Of a stretch of 64,000 nucleotides of DNA, positions 1-7,625 are shown piece after piece. Numbering within the stretch: the stretch's first letter is position 1; each line of letters begins with the position of its first letter. The notes under the pieces were generated by a model, which saw only the letters and a program-made list of their open reading frames with translations, ran no database searches and was not told the DNA's origin. Source of the DNA: Streptomyces sp. NRRL S-87 (lineage in GTDB: Bacteria > Actinomycetota > Actinomycetes > Streptomycetales > Streptomycetaceae); contig NZ_JOGB01000010.1 of the NCBI RefSeq assembly GCF_000719335.1, forward strand, positions 91,386-155,385. Direction: 5' to 3'. The translations under genes and the position numbers were made by a program.

Positions 1-755
1 GTCAGGGCTCCGCTGTTGCTGTTGACGACGGCGAGCGCGTGGGAGTCGGCGCCGTTGAGGTGGAAGAAGTCGCCGCCGAGGATGACGTTGTGGCCGTTCG
101 GGGTGACGTCGACGGCGCGGCCGGGTTCGTCGGCGTCCGCCGTCCAGGGGCGCAGCGCACCCGAGGTGGTGACGGATGCGAAGGAGCGGCGGGGCCGGTT
201 GGCGACGTTGGTGAAGTCGCCGCCGAGGTAGACGCTGTCGGCGGTGGCGGCCAGGGCCCGCACGGTGGCGTTCACCGACGGTCTGAAGCCTGGCTTGGGG
301 GTGCAGGTGGCGATGTCGATGGCCGCCAGGTTGCTGACCTTGACGCCGTTGACGGCTCCGAAGCGGCCGCCTGCGTAGAGGGTCTTGTGGTTCGGCGACA
401 CCGTCAGCGCCCGTACCGTCGCCGTTCCGCTGTTCACCGTGAACGACAGTGCGCATGACGTTGGCGCGCCCGTGGCCGCGTTCAGTGCCACGAGGTTCAC
501 TGCGGGCCGTTCCTTGCTGCCGGCCGGTGCACCTGGCGGTCTGACCGCGGAGAAGGTGCCACCGGCGAAGACGACCCCGTTCGTGTGGGCCATGGCCCAC
601 ACGATGCCGTTGGTCTGCCATGTGGGCAGCGCGTCCGCCGTGATGGCGACCGGGGCGGTCAACGCGGCCGCCCGCGGCGCCGTCACCACCCCCGCCCCGA
701 CGAGCGACCCGGCCGCCACGGAGAGGACGGCCGTGTAGATCCCCACCGAGCGCAA
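1..755 (-). CDS. Secreted beta-propeller protein with GGxF repeats, partial
   Basis: The frame runs off the left edge, so only the first 251 residues are visible and the C-terminus is missing. TTG at 755 is chosen as start because AGGAG lies 5 nt upstream; GTG at 746 is the alternative. The N-terminus (MRSVGIYTAVLSVAAGSL, then an Ala-rich stretch to about residue 32) looks like a Sec signal peptide. A [Y/F/I]xGGxF motif then recurs (FAGGTF, YAGGRF, YLGGDF, ILGGDF), each in a hydrophobic strand context. This spacing is typical of delta-60-repeat or beta-propeller exoproteins of actinomycetes, which often carry a C-terminal PKD or LamG domain. No catalytic residue can be named and the ligand is unknown. 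It is likely exported and either cell-wall associated or free. Confidence 0.7.
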   Translation of the reverse strand, partial: MRSVGIYTAVLSVAAGSLVGAGVVTAPRAAALTAPVAITADALPTWQTNGIVWAMAHTNGVVFAGGTFSAVRPPGAPAGSKERPAVNLVALNAATGAPTSCALSFTVNSGTATVRALTVSPNHKTLYAGGRFGAVNGVKVSNLAAIDIATCTPKPGFRPSVNATVRALAATADSVYLGGDFTNVANRPRRSFASVTTSGALRPWTADADEPGRAVDVTPNGHNVILGGDFFHLNGADSHALAVVNSNSGAL

Positions 756-1035
756 ACGCGCTCCTGACCTCTTCTCGCATCGTGCGTCACGACAGAGCGC
801 CGACGCTGCTGAGCATATACATGACCAGATTGGCCGCATTGTCATCACAACCCAATACTTCGATTCACCGGATCCCGTAGCCGAGCAGGTTCTCCGTGGG
901 GACCCTCGCAGTCGGCTCGGGGGGATACGTAGTGGTCGCCCGCACGGCCGGATCCCCTTCCCGCGCTCGTGGGCATGCGCGGAGCGAGCCCTCAGGCTGT
1001 ACACGGGAGGGACCCGGCCGTCCCGAAGGGGCAGG

Positions 1036-1980
1036 TCAGCGGGCGCCGGCCGTCCTCCGGCGGTGCACGTACGCCACGGCGCCGCCAGCGGTGGCGAGGA
1101 CCGCGGCCCCGGTGACGGCTACGGGCTGCCAGGACGTCTCGGGCGCGGGTATCGCAGGGGCGGCGGCGGCTGTCCGTGCCGGCCGGCCCTCGGCCAGGCC
1201 GGCGTACCCGCCCGCCAGGCCCTTGCGGTCGTACTCCGAGCCGGGCAGCTTGTCGCCGTACCGGGCGTGGACCAGCTTCTGGTAGGCGGCGAGGGTCATG
1301 GAGCGCTTTCCGCGGAGGCCGGTGGTCGCCTCCTTGTTGAGCGGCTCGACCATGCCACCGTCGGTGAGGCGGTACCAGGCGTGGATCTGCGGCTCGGTGA
1401 AGGCACGGCTCTGCGGGGTGCCGCGTTCGGCAAGGCTGACATCGTTGTCCCCGTCCCGGATGCCGGCCAGTTCCCAGCCCTCGGCGCCGACGTTCTGCGG
1501 GCCGCTTCCCCTCGTGGCGGTGTCCCCCTTGGGAGCGAGCAGTACGGCGGCGTTCCTGCCGTCGGAGGTGGTCACCCGGGAGGCCAGGTAGGAGAGCCGC
1601 AGTGCGGTCTGCGGGGTCGCCCGGGTCTTGCCGGCCACGAACTCGGGGCTGATCTCGAACATCGGCACCGGGTCCTTGAGGTCGAACCTCGGCGGCGCGC
1701 CGACCGCGGCGGGTGCGTTGGCCGGGCTGCCGACCGAGCCGCCGTCCGCGGCGGAGGCGGTGCCGGCCTGTCGGGCCGAGACCAGGAAGCGGGAGACGGT
1801 GTCGCGGAGCTGGTCGTCGCGGAGGGTCTGCTGGGCGGACGGGTAGCCCGCGATGCCGTCGCCCTCCGCGCCGTGTGCGGAGACACTGCCGCACAGGGCG
1901 GCGGCGAGGGTGGCCGTGGTGAGGACGGCGGCCCGTACGGCGGCGCGCCTGGCGCGTCGCAGGGTCTGAGTGGTCTGCAT
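1036..1980 (-). CDS. Exported protein with C-terminal membrane anchor, next to protease
   Basis: The protein has 314 residues. The ATG at 1980 follows GAGGAG with an 8-nt gap. Residues 1-40 form a signal peptide (several Arg, then an Ala/Leu-rich core). The middle is hydrophilic and carries no motif I recognise. Near the C-terminus an Ala/Pro-rich spacer leads to one transmembrane segment (WQPVAVTGAAVLATAGGAVA) followed by HRRR, so most of the chain should sit outside the cell, tethered to the membrane. There is no LPxTG motif. The gene lies 14 nt downstream of the cysteine protease gene on the same strand and is probably cotranscribed. It could be a substrate, inhibitor or surface partner of that protease; this is inference from position alone. 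Confidence 0.7.
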   Translation of the reverse strand: MQTTQTLRRARRAAVRAAVLTTATLAAALCGSVSAHGAEGDGIAGYPSAQQTLRDDQLRDTVSRFLVSARQAGTASAADGGSVGSPANAPAAVGAPPRFDLKDPVPMFEISPEFVAGKTRATPQTALRLSYLASRVTTSDGRNAAVLLAPKGDTATRGSGPQNVGAEGWELAGIRDGDNDVSLAERGTPQSRAFTEPQIHAWYRLTDGGMVEPLNKEATTGLRGKRSMTLAAYQKLVHARYGDKLPGSEYDRKGLAGGYAGLAEGRPARTAAAAPAIPAPETSWQPVAVTGAAVLATAGGAVAYVHRRRTAGAR

Positions 1981-1994
1981 GGTCGGTCTTCTCC

Positions 1995-2858
1995 TCAGCC
2001 CTGGATGCCGATGCGCGAGTGGGTCCACTGGAACTGGTTGTTGTTCACGTACGTGTTGTAGTTCCACCAGGTGTAGGTCTGGGTGGTCTGCCACGGGTCG
2101 CCGACCGCGATCATGTTGCTGGTGCGGTCGTAGCCGTAGATGACGTTCATGTGGCCGCCGCCGCTGCGCCAGCCGAATCGGACGGCGAACGGCCGGCCCG
2201 CGGCGATCTCGGCAGCGGACTCGCTGAACGAGGCGTTGCGGTAGAGGCTGCGGCCGCTGTTGCTCATTCCCAGCCTGGCCAGGCCGTTGGCCATGTCCTC
2301 CAGCGTCGCGGGCTGGTTGTTGCAGTTCACCCACGTGCCCTGGGCAGCGAGCTGGCAGAACTGCTCCTGGGTGACGTTGCGACCCCAGTACTTGGCGATG
2401 GTCACGCCAGAGGCGTCCCAGCACCACTGGGTCCTGACCTGCTTCTGCATGTCGATCCGGAGCGACTTCGCGGTCGTCGGAGTCGTCCGGGTGGGTTTCG
2501 GGTTCGGGTTCGAGCCGCAGACGGGCAGGGAGGTGGTGTTCTCCTGGATGAACGCGTCCGCGATGTAGTACGAGCCGGTGTAGATCCACCGCGGGTTGTT
2601 CTCCACGGTGTCGCCGGTGGTCCGGCAGGACATCCGGATCGTGTCGCCGACCTTCGAGGAGCCGTTGACCTGGGCCGAGAGGGACGGCTTGGCACGGTGG
2701 TTGACCGTCTGGTAGTGGCCCTGCCCGCCGGTGACCGTGCCACTGACCGCATCGGCCTGGGCGAGGGCGCCGAAGCCGAACAGCAGACCGCCGGAGAGGG
2801 CGGTGGTGATCCCGGCTATCAATGCTTTCTTGCGGGGGGACGTGCGACGTTTGTGCAT
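1995..2858 (-). CDS. Secreted papain-like cysteine protease (AvrRpt2/C39-like)
   Basis: The protein has 287 residues from ATG 2858 (AAGGAG 4 nt upstream; the adjacent ATG at 2861 is too close to it). Residues 1-35 are a signal peptide (KRRTSPRKK, then a hydrophobic core, ending ALAQADA). The catalytic half follows: VRTQWCWDASG gives the oxyanion Gln and nucleophile Cys within a QxxWCW motif, and GGGHMNVIYGY gives the catalytic His followed by VGDPW, as in papain-like peptidases of the C39/AvrRpt2 group. About 110 residues between the signal peptide and the Cys include a Cys-containing SH3-like stretch that may be a pro- or targeting domain. It is predicted to act outside the cell. The substrate is unknown; the membrane-anchored protein encoded just downstream is a candidate partner. 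Confidence 0.8.
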   Translation of the reverse strand: MHKRRTSPRKKALIAGITTALSGGLLFGFGALAQADAVSGTVTGGQGHYQTVNHRAKPSLSAQVNGSSKVGDTIRMSCRTTGDTVENNPRWIYTGSYYIADAFIQENTTSLPVCGSNPNPKPTRTTPTTAKSLRIDMQKQVRTQWCWDASGVTIAKYWGRNVTQEQFCQLAAQGTWVNCNNQPATLEDMANGLARLGMSNSGRSLYRNASFSESAAEIAAGRPFAVRFGWRSGGGHMNVIYGYDRTSNMIAVGDPWQTTQTYTWWNYNTYVNNNQFQWTHSRIGIQG

Positions 2859-3148
2859 CATGCTCCTTGATCTGAGAGCTTCGGGGAAGTTGCCTGCCCG
2901 CAACCCGGCCGTCCGGGCTGCGGCGCAGCTGGCGAGGGGTGCGACTGCGACCTCTGGTTCGGTCATGTCGAGGGGTGATGGGCTGTCATCGGGCCCCGGC
3001 AGACTCGACGACGCCGATACGACGGCCTCGTTCTCGGCATGCCCGCGCGATGGCTGATGGACTGGGATGCGGGTGCCCCGGCGGGCCAGGCACGGGCGGC
3101 CGTCCGCCGCTGGACGACCGGCCGGTGGGGATGCCGACTGGAGGACGG

Positions 3149-3508
3149 TCAGCCGGCCTCGGGGACCGTCCAGACCCGGGCGGCGCGGTCATCCGCGCTC
3201 TGGAGGTCGGGCAGCCACTCGTCGCGGTACGGACGGTTGCTCACGGCGCGTCCCATCGGCGCTGCGGCTGGCCCGCAGCTCGGCGGCCATGCCTGTGCTG
3301 CCGCTGCCGCTGCCGCTGCCGAGGGTGTAGTGGGTGCCGGGTGCCATACGGTCGCTTGCGCTAGCCGTCGTCCCCCGGCGCGACCTAGAAGCCGTCGTGG
3401 ACCGAGCCGCACCGTGTCATGGGCGGGCCCCCCGAGGCCGGTGTAGGCGATATCCCCCGCCATCGCCGCCGAGGCCCTGGCAGGTTTCTCTCGACGATGA
3501 ATCTTCAT
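3149..3508 (-). pseudogene. Possible broken small gene with frame switching
   Basis: An ORF of 119 codons opens at ATG 3508 behind GAGG, in a good start context (MKIHRREKPARASAAMAGD). The GC-at-third-position signal stays in this frame only to about 3400. It then moves to a second frame over a (GGCAGC)n stretch (THYTLGSGSGSGSTG) and returns to the first frame for the last 35 codons (VSNRPYRDEWLPDLQ to the stop). Such switching is expected of a small gene with two compensating indels, or of sequence that is not coding at all. No family is recognised. The AT-rich DNA and the palindrome upstream would be its promoter region. Confidence 0.3.
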
Positions 3509-3686
3509 GCGCACCTCAATTCCTTTGGTCGAAGGAGTGGGTGCCCGGAAGCCTGCCAGACGGATCGTGCGGAGAATTCCGGCAAACCGGAACAGGCCTC
3601 GAGATATCAGAATGTCACGTGCACATCTGATCTGATGACACGTCAATTCCCTTTAAAATTAAGGAGGTTGCAACCGTCGTCATGCC

Positions 3687-3700
3687 AAGGTCCATACCTT
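3687..3700. promoter_or_regulatory. Palindrome AAGGT-N4-ACCTT in AT-rich region
   Basis: The perfect 5-bp arms lie within the AT-rich stretch upstream of the broken ORF. The GGT-N4-ACC core resembles a degenerate DasR-type (GntR/HutC) operator, but two of the four central bases differ from the usual CTAG, so the match is weak. Another GTCACGTG/CACGTGAC-like element lies near 3614-3640. Confidence 0.25.
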
Positions 3701-4035
3701 TTCGGTGATGCTGTTACAAGATCAAGACAAATAACCCAAGCTTACTGACGGGAATTCAGTCAAGGATTCACCTAAACACTACCGGTCGAATTCACCCTGC
3801 TACGAGCCGTGAGAAGTGCCGCCGCCGTCCGGCTTGAGGGTTCCCGCCTCTCAGGGAGAGCAGCGCCTCCAAGACGGCTGATCGACATTCCGCGCAAGGG
3901 TGTTGAGCGACTCGGGCCTACCTGCGGAGCCGGTCGGGCGACCCCGTGTGCGGCTCGACCCGAGGGAGCGGGGGTGCCGGGCGGGCGCGTCGCTGACGCG
4001 TTCCCCCGGGCCAATTGCCGGCGGACCGGGCGGGC

Positions 4036-5298
4036 TCACGGTCCGGGCGTGGTGGTGTCCTCGTCGGTCAGGCGGGCCCTCCAGTCGCGGACGTACGCGT
4101 CGGGCATGGAGGCGAGGCGTGCGATCTCCGCGTCCCCGCGTCCGTCGGACCAGGCCAGGATGCGCGTCACGGTGCGGTTGCGGGCGGCGCGGAAGTCCTT
4201 GAGCATGCTTTCCAGGCGTTCGACCTCCGCGGCCTCGCACACGAGTTGCCGGTCGACGGCGGAGCGTTCCTCGTCGCGCAGGCGCCGTAGATGGGCGGTC
4301 AGGCCCGTCAGGGCCAGGCCGTGTTCGTGCGCGGCGTTCTGGAACCCTTCGGCCAGGGACGCCAGCACGCGGTCGGGGACGTCGGCGAGGGTGGCCCCGA
4401 GGGGCTTGGCCGCCTCCCAGGTGGCGCGTCCGGCCTCCGTCGTCTCCAGCCAGGCGCGGGCGTCGGTGGGGGTTCGGTCGCCGCAGGCCCGTGCGCGGTA
4501 GGCGTACAGGGCGGCACGGTGGCCGTAGAAGGCGAATCCTTCCTCTATCTGCTGGTCTGCGGCGCGGCACACCCGTCCCGGTACGCCGCCGTAGCCGTCA
4601 TGGGGACTGTAGTCGGCATAGGCGTCGAGTTCCGCGTCCGTGGCGAGGCCCCAGGACGGCTCGCAGAGCTCGGGGTTGGCGTCGAGGAAGGCGCCGACCT
4701 CGACGCGCCATCCCGGGACGGGCGTCGTGCGGGGCCTGGGCCAGAGGAGCTTCCCCGAGGGGTCGAAGGCGGGGGTTGCGGCCTGCTCGATGTCGTCCCA
4801 CGCGGTGGCGGCCTCGGCCGACCATTCCAGCTCGCCCGCGGGCCCGATCCGGTGGATCGAGTCCACCAGCCGCTGCACGGCGGGCAGGAGGCGCTGCGCG
4901 AGCGCGTGGAGTTCGTCAGCGCTGAAGAAGTGCCAGGCGCAGCCGTGCTGTTCGTCGTGGGTGAGGTGGCCGAGCAGCTGCACCATGATTCCGGGATCGG
5001 GGACGGTCCCGTCGCCGAGTGCTTTGCGGGGGAGGCCGGGGAGGCGGTTGCCGAGGGATTCCTTCGGGGCCCGCCAGTCGGTGTCGCCGAACCAGACGGC
5101 GCCGTCACGTGCGTCCACGGCCAGCCACTGGTGGTAGCTGGTTCCCGGGCCGTAGCGCCGGTCCTGCTGCTCGGCGTGCTCGTCGTGCCATACGTACTCG
5201 GCCGGGGGCGGGTCGAGCTCTGCGGCCATGAACCCGTCCTCGGGGCGGTAGCCGGTGAGGACGTGGGCCGTTCTGGGCGCGCTGTCGGCTGCGGTCAT
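4036..5298 (-). CDS. Hypothetical cytoplasmic protein, 420 aa
   Basis: The start ATG at 5298 follows GAGAGG by about 8 nt. The protein has no signal peptide and no membrane segment. It is rich in Trp and acidic residues in the first 230 positions (for example YHQWLAVDARDGAVWFGD). The last 100 residues are helical, with a probable coiled coil (VERLESMLKDFRAARNRT) and a C-terminal stretch (GDAEIARLASMPDAYVRDW) that resembles a small helix-turn-helix but is not diagnostic. I do not recognise the family. It stands alone: the LysR gene upstream is separated from it by a hairpin terminator, and the DNA downstream is non-coding. Composition is normal for the window. Confidence 0.75.
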   Translation of the reverse strand: MTAADSAPRTAHVLTGYRPEDGFMAAELDPPPAEYVWHDEHAEQQDRRYGPGTSYHQWLAVDARDGAVWFGDTDWRAPKESLGNRLPGLPRKALGDGTVPDPGIMVQLLGHLTHDEQHGCAWHFFSADELHALAQRLLPAVQRLVDSIHRIGPAGELEWSAEAATAWDDIEQAATPAFDPSGKLLWPRPRTTPVPGWRVEVGAFLDANPELCEPSWGLATDAELDAYADYSPHDGYGGVPGRVCRAADQQIEEGFAFYGHRAALYAYRARACGDRTPTDARAWLETTEAGRATWEAAKPLGATLADVPDRVLASLAEGFQNAAHEHGLALTGLTAHLRRLRDEERSAVDRQLVCEAAEVERLESMLKDFRAARNRTVTRILAWSDGRGDAEIARLASMPDAYVRDWRARLTDEDTTTPGP

Positions 5299-5372
5299 GA
5301 GGGGTTTCCTCTCCGTGGAACGTCAACCGCGGCAAACGTAGTGCGCCCGTCCCGCAATAGTTTAACTTTCAG

Positions 5373-5401
5373 CCACCGTGTCCGGTAGTCGGACACGGTG
5401 G
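5373..5401 (-). terminator. Hairpin downstream of the LysR gene
   Basis: A perfect 12-bp stem (CCACCGTGTCCG and its complement) with loop GTAGT lies 117 nt past the LysR stop codon. In the minus-strand direction it is followed by CTGAAAGTTAAACTATT. It fits a terminator for the LysR gene. It lies about 75 bp upstream of the next gene, so it could also act as an operator there. Confidence 0.55.
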
Positions 5402-5517
5402 GAAGTCAGGAGGACGGGGAGGTCTACGCGCGTGCGGCGGCCGCGAAGTTGGCCACTTTTCACGTGACCTCCCTGGCCCGTTCACGTCGCCCGACCACCG
5501 GCGGCGCGGCCCGTGTC

Positions 5518-6426
5518 CTACGAGAGCGCGGCCAGCGCTTGCGCGGCGAGCATCTGTTCCAGGTCCAGGACGGCGCGCGGGGTGTGCCGGGTGTCGATGC
5601 GGACGGCGTAGATGAAGCGCGTCAGCTGCGGCTCGGCCAGGGGGCGGGCCACGACCTGGGTGTTGGCGCGGGGCAGGGCGAGCCTCGGCATGACGGCCAC
5701 GCACAGGCCGGCGGCCACGAACCCGAGCACGGTGTTGAAGTCGTCCCCCTCGTATTGCAGGCGGGCCTGGAAGCCGGGCGTCTTGGCCATCTGGGAGAGC
5801 AGTTCCAGGCGCAGCGCGGCCTCGGGAGCCGCGATCCACGTCTCGGACGCGAGGCTGGCCAGGTCGATGACCTCCCTGTCGGCCAGGGGGTGGTGTGCCG
5901 GGACCACGGCCACGACCGGGTCCCGCGCCACCAGCGTGCGGCGCAGCGTTCTGGGCGGGGGGACGGGGATGAAGTCGTAGTCGTAGCTCAGGGCCAGGTC
6001 CATGTCCCCCCGCTTGAGCCGGTGGTAGCCGGCTTCGGGCTCCAGCTGGCTGAGGCTGACCTGGACGTGCGGGTAGGCCGCGTGGAGTCGGGCCAGGGCC
6101 TGGGGAACGATGCCGGTGGCGGCCGAGGCGAAGGCTGCCAGCCGGATCCGTCCGGCCGTACCGGCGCGCATGGCGCCGAGTTCGGCCGAGGCCGCCGCCA
6201 GCGCACTGCGGACGCCCTGTTCCGCGTCGAGGAGGACCTCGCCGGCGGGTGTGGCGCGTACGGGGCGGCGCTCCAGGACCCTGAGGCCGGCGCGGCGTTC
6301 GAGTTCGGCGATCTGCTGCGAGACGGCGGGCGCGCTGTAGCCGAGTTCGCGTGCGGCGGCGCTGAAGGAGCCGTGCCGTACGACGGCTTCGAGGGTGGCG
6401 AGCAGGCGGGGGTCGAGTCCATGCAC
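5518..6426 (-). CDS. LysR-family transcriptional regulator
   Basis: The protein has 302 residues, the normal LysR length. The N-terminal winged helix-turn-helix is clear (LATLEAVVRHGSFSAAAREL, then APAVSQQIAELERRAGLRVLER). From about residue 90 comes the periplasmic-binding-protein-like effector domain. The start is GTG at 6426 (MHGLDPRLL), since family members begin with this LDxRLL pattern; the Shine-Dalgarno is weak. The divergent neighbour is a GntR regulator 467 bp away, too far and too gene-poor for an obvious LysR target. The permease beyond it, or autoregulation, is possible. The effector is unknown. Confidence 0.9.
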   Translation of the reverse strand: MHGLDPRLLATLEAVVRHGSFSAAARELGYSAPAVSQQIAELERRAGLRVLERRPVRATPAGEVLLDAEQGVRSALAAASAELGAMRAGTAGRIRLAAFASAATGIVPQALARLHAAYPHVQVSLSQLEPEAGYHRLKRGDMDLALSYDYDFIPVPPPRTLRRTLVARDPVVAVVPAHHPLADREVIDLASLASETWIAAPEAALRLELLSQMAKTPGFQARLQYEGDDFNTVLGFVAAGLCVAVMPRLALPRANTQVVARPLAEPQLTRFIYAVRIDTRHTPRAVLDLEQMLAAQALAALS

Positions 6427-6858
6427 GGGCGTTAAGGCTCACTTATCTGTCGCGAAGATGTGTTTTCTTGTGATTGAAGATGAACGCCAGCAGGATTCTT
6501 GCTCGCGGCGAGAAAACGCAAGCGCCCCCGTGGGCCGCGGTCCTCATCCGCCGTCACGGTGACCTGTGCCTGCCAGTACCGCTCCACCCGCGCCGCAACC
6601 GGCCACCGCGGGGACGATCCGGCTCCGGCGACCGAGGTACCCCCTGCCCGAGAGGAAGTGGTACGCCATGCCCCAGCCGCCCTTGGCCGGACTCCCCTGC
6701 TTCGCCACCCCGCCGGGACGGCGGTGGGACCTGCCCGCCGCGGTGCCGCCCGTGGCCTCCTGGACCGCTTCCGCGCAGCCGGCGGCCGCGCCGCGCTCCC
6801 CTCTCGGGGCGTGCCGGAGGCAGAAGCGGAGGTGGTCGAGCGGGCCGGCGGGCTGGTC
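6427..6858. other. Intergenic region with possible gene remnant
   Basis: No intact gene is supported. From ATG 6668 (behind GAGAGGAAG) a frame with strong third-position GC runs about 38 codons (MPQPPLAGLPCFATPPGRR onward). The signal then moves to another frame that continues to a stop at 6894-6896 (GLLDRFRAAGGRAALPSRGV, then EAEAEVVERAGGLVLTPRG). This looks like the decayed or frameshifted end of a small gene, of no recognised family. The last 20 bases of that frame overlap the GntR promoter. Confidence 0.3.
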
Positions 6859-6887
6859 TTGACACCCCGGGGTGCACCCAGCAAGAT
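6859..6887 (+). promoter_or_regulatory. Consensus promoter for GntR-permease operon (leaderless)
   Basis: TTGACA (6859-6864) and CAAGAT (6882-6887) are separated by 17 bp, the best housekeeping-type promoter seen in the window. Its expected start point falls at about 6894, on the GTG start codon of the GntR gene, which has no Shine-Dalgarno sequence. This predicts a leaderless mRNA. A 12-bp perfect palindrome (CACCCCGGGGTG, 6863-6874) overlaps the -35 element and spacer. Confidence 0.55.
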
Positions 6888-6893
6888 CACAGC

Positions 6894-7625
6894 GTGAACC
6901 TGTCAGACAGCCAGACAGGTGGCCCCCTTCCGCGACGCGTGAGCGCCATGGAAGCGGTCTTCGGCCACCTGCGCAGCGCCATCGAACGCGGTGAGTACGC
7001 CGTAGGCGACAAGCTCCCCTCCGAAGCCGAGTTGTGCCGCACCCTCGAGGTCAGTCGGCCCGTCCTACGGGAGGCACTGCGGGCCCTGCAGGCCATGGGG
7101 TTGACCGTCTCCAGGAGCGGCAAGGGCACGTTCGTCCTGGCGAACACGGTCGAGGACCCCACCTTCGGCGACTACGCCGCCAGCGACCTGCTGGAAGTGC
7201 GCCGGCACGTCGAGATCCCGGTCGCCGGGTACGCCGCACTGCGCCGCACCCCCGAGGACCTGGACCATCTGAACCATCTGCTGGACCGGATGGAGCAGGA
7301 GAACGACACCACCGCCTGGGTGGCCATGGACACCGTCTTCCACCTGGCGGTGGCCGAGGCCTCCCGCAATCCCGTCTTCCGCCGCGTCATCGAGGAGATC
7401 CGCGACGCACTGGCGCGTCAGTCGACCTTCCTCAACGAACTGGGCGGCCGGCGCGAGCAGTCCAACTGCGAGCACCGGGCCATCCTCGAAGCGCTGGCCG
7501 ACGGCAGCGAGCACGACGCGGTGGAGGCCATGTCCCACCACCTGCTACGGGTCGAGACGACCCTCACCGACATCGTGCGCCCCCAGCGCGCGACCGCCCC
7601 TACGGAAGGCAGACCCGAGGCGTGA
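6894..7625 (+). CDS. GntR-family (FadR subfamily) transcriptional regulator
   Basis: The protein has 243 residues. The N-terminal winged helix is obvious (MEAVFGHLRSAIERGEYAVG, LPSEAELCRTLEVSRPVLRE, SGKGTFV). It is followed by an all-helical FCD ligand domain with the expected metal-ligand pattern (His in VFHLAVAEASRNPVF; His in NCEHRAILEAL). The GTG at 6894 is chosen because the upstream promoter places the transcript start there and no Shine-Dalgarno is present; GTG 6939 and ATG 6948 are alternatives. The stop overlaps the permease start by 4 nt (GTGA), so the two are coupled. The regulator probably controls its own operon in response to an amino or organic acid. An operator-like palindrome lies at codons 3-6. 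Confidence 0.92.
   Translation: MNLSDSQTGGPLPRRVSAMEAVFGHLRSAIERGEYAVGDKLPSEAELCRTLEVSRPVLREALRALQAMGLTVSRSGKGTFVLANTVEDPTFGDYAASDLLEVRRHVEIPVAGYAALRRTPEDLDHLNHLLDRMEQENDTTAWVAMDTVFHLAVAEASRNPVFRRVIEEIRDALARQSTFLNELGGRREQSNCEHRAILEALADGSEHDAVEAMSHHLLRVETTLTDIVRPQRATAPTEGRPEA
6900..6910. promoter_or_regulatory. GntR operator-like palindrome CTGTCAGACAG
   Basis: This perfect 11-bp palindrome has the GT-N3-AC core typical of FadR-subfamily operators. It lies at about +7 to +17 of the predicted transcript, so binding there would block transcription of the GntR gene and the coupled permease. A second half (CCAGACAGG) follows at once. Confidence 0.45.

Larger units (their letters stand above)
2862..4035. 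other. Long intergenic region, partly AT-rich
   Basis: About 1.2 kb between the protease start and the end of the next gene. The left part holds a broken ORF (separate entry). From about 3500 to 3790 the base composition falls well below the surroundings, with runs such as TTTAAAATTAAGGAGG, which suggests promoter DNA or recently acquired DNA. The part from 3790 to 4035 returns to high GC and shows no supported gene. Confidence 0.5.
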
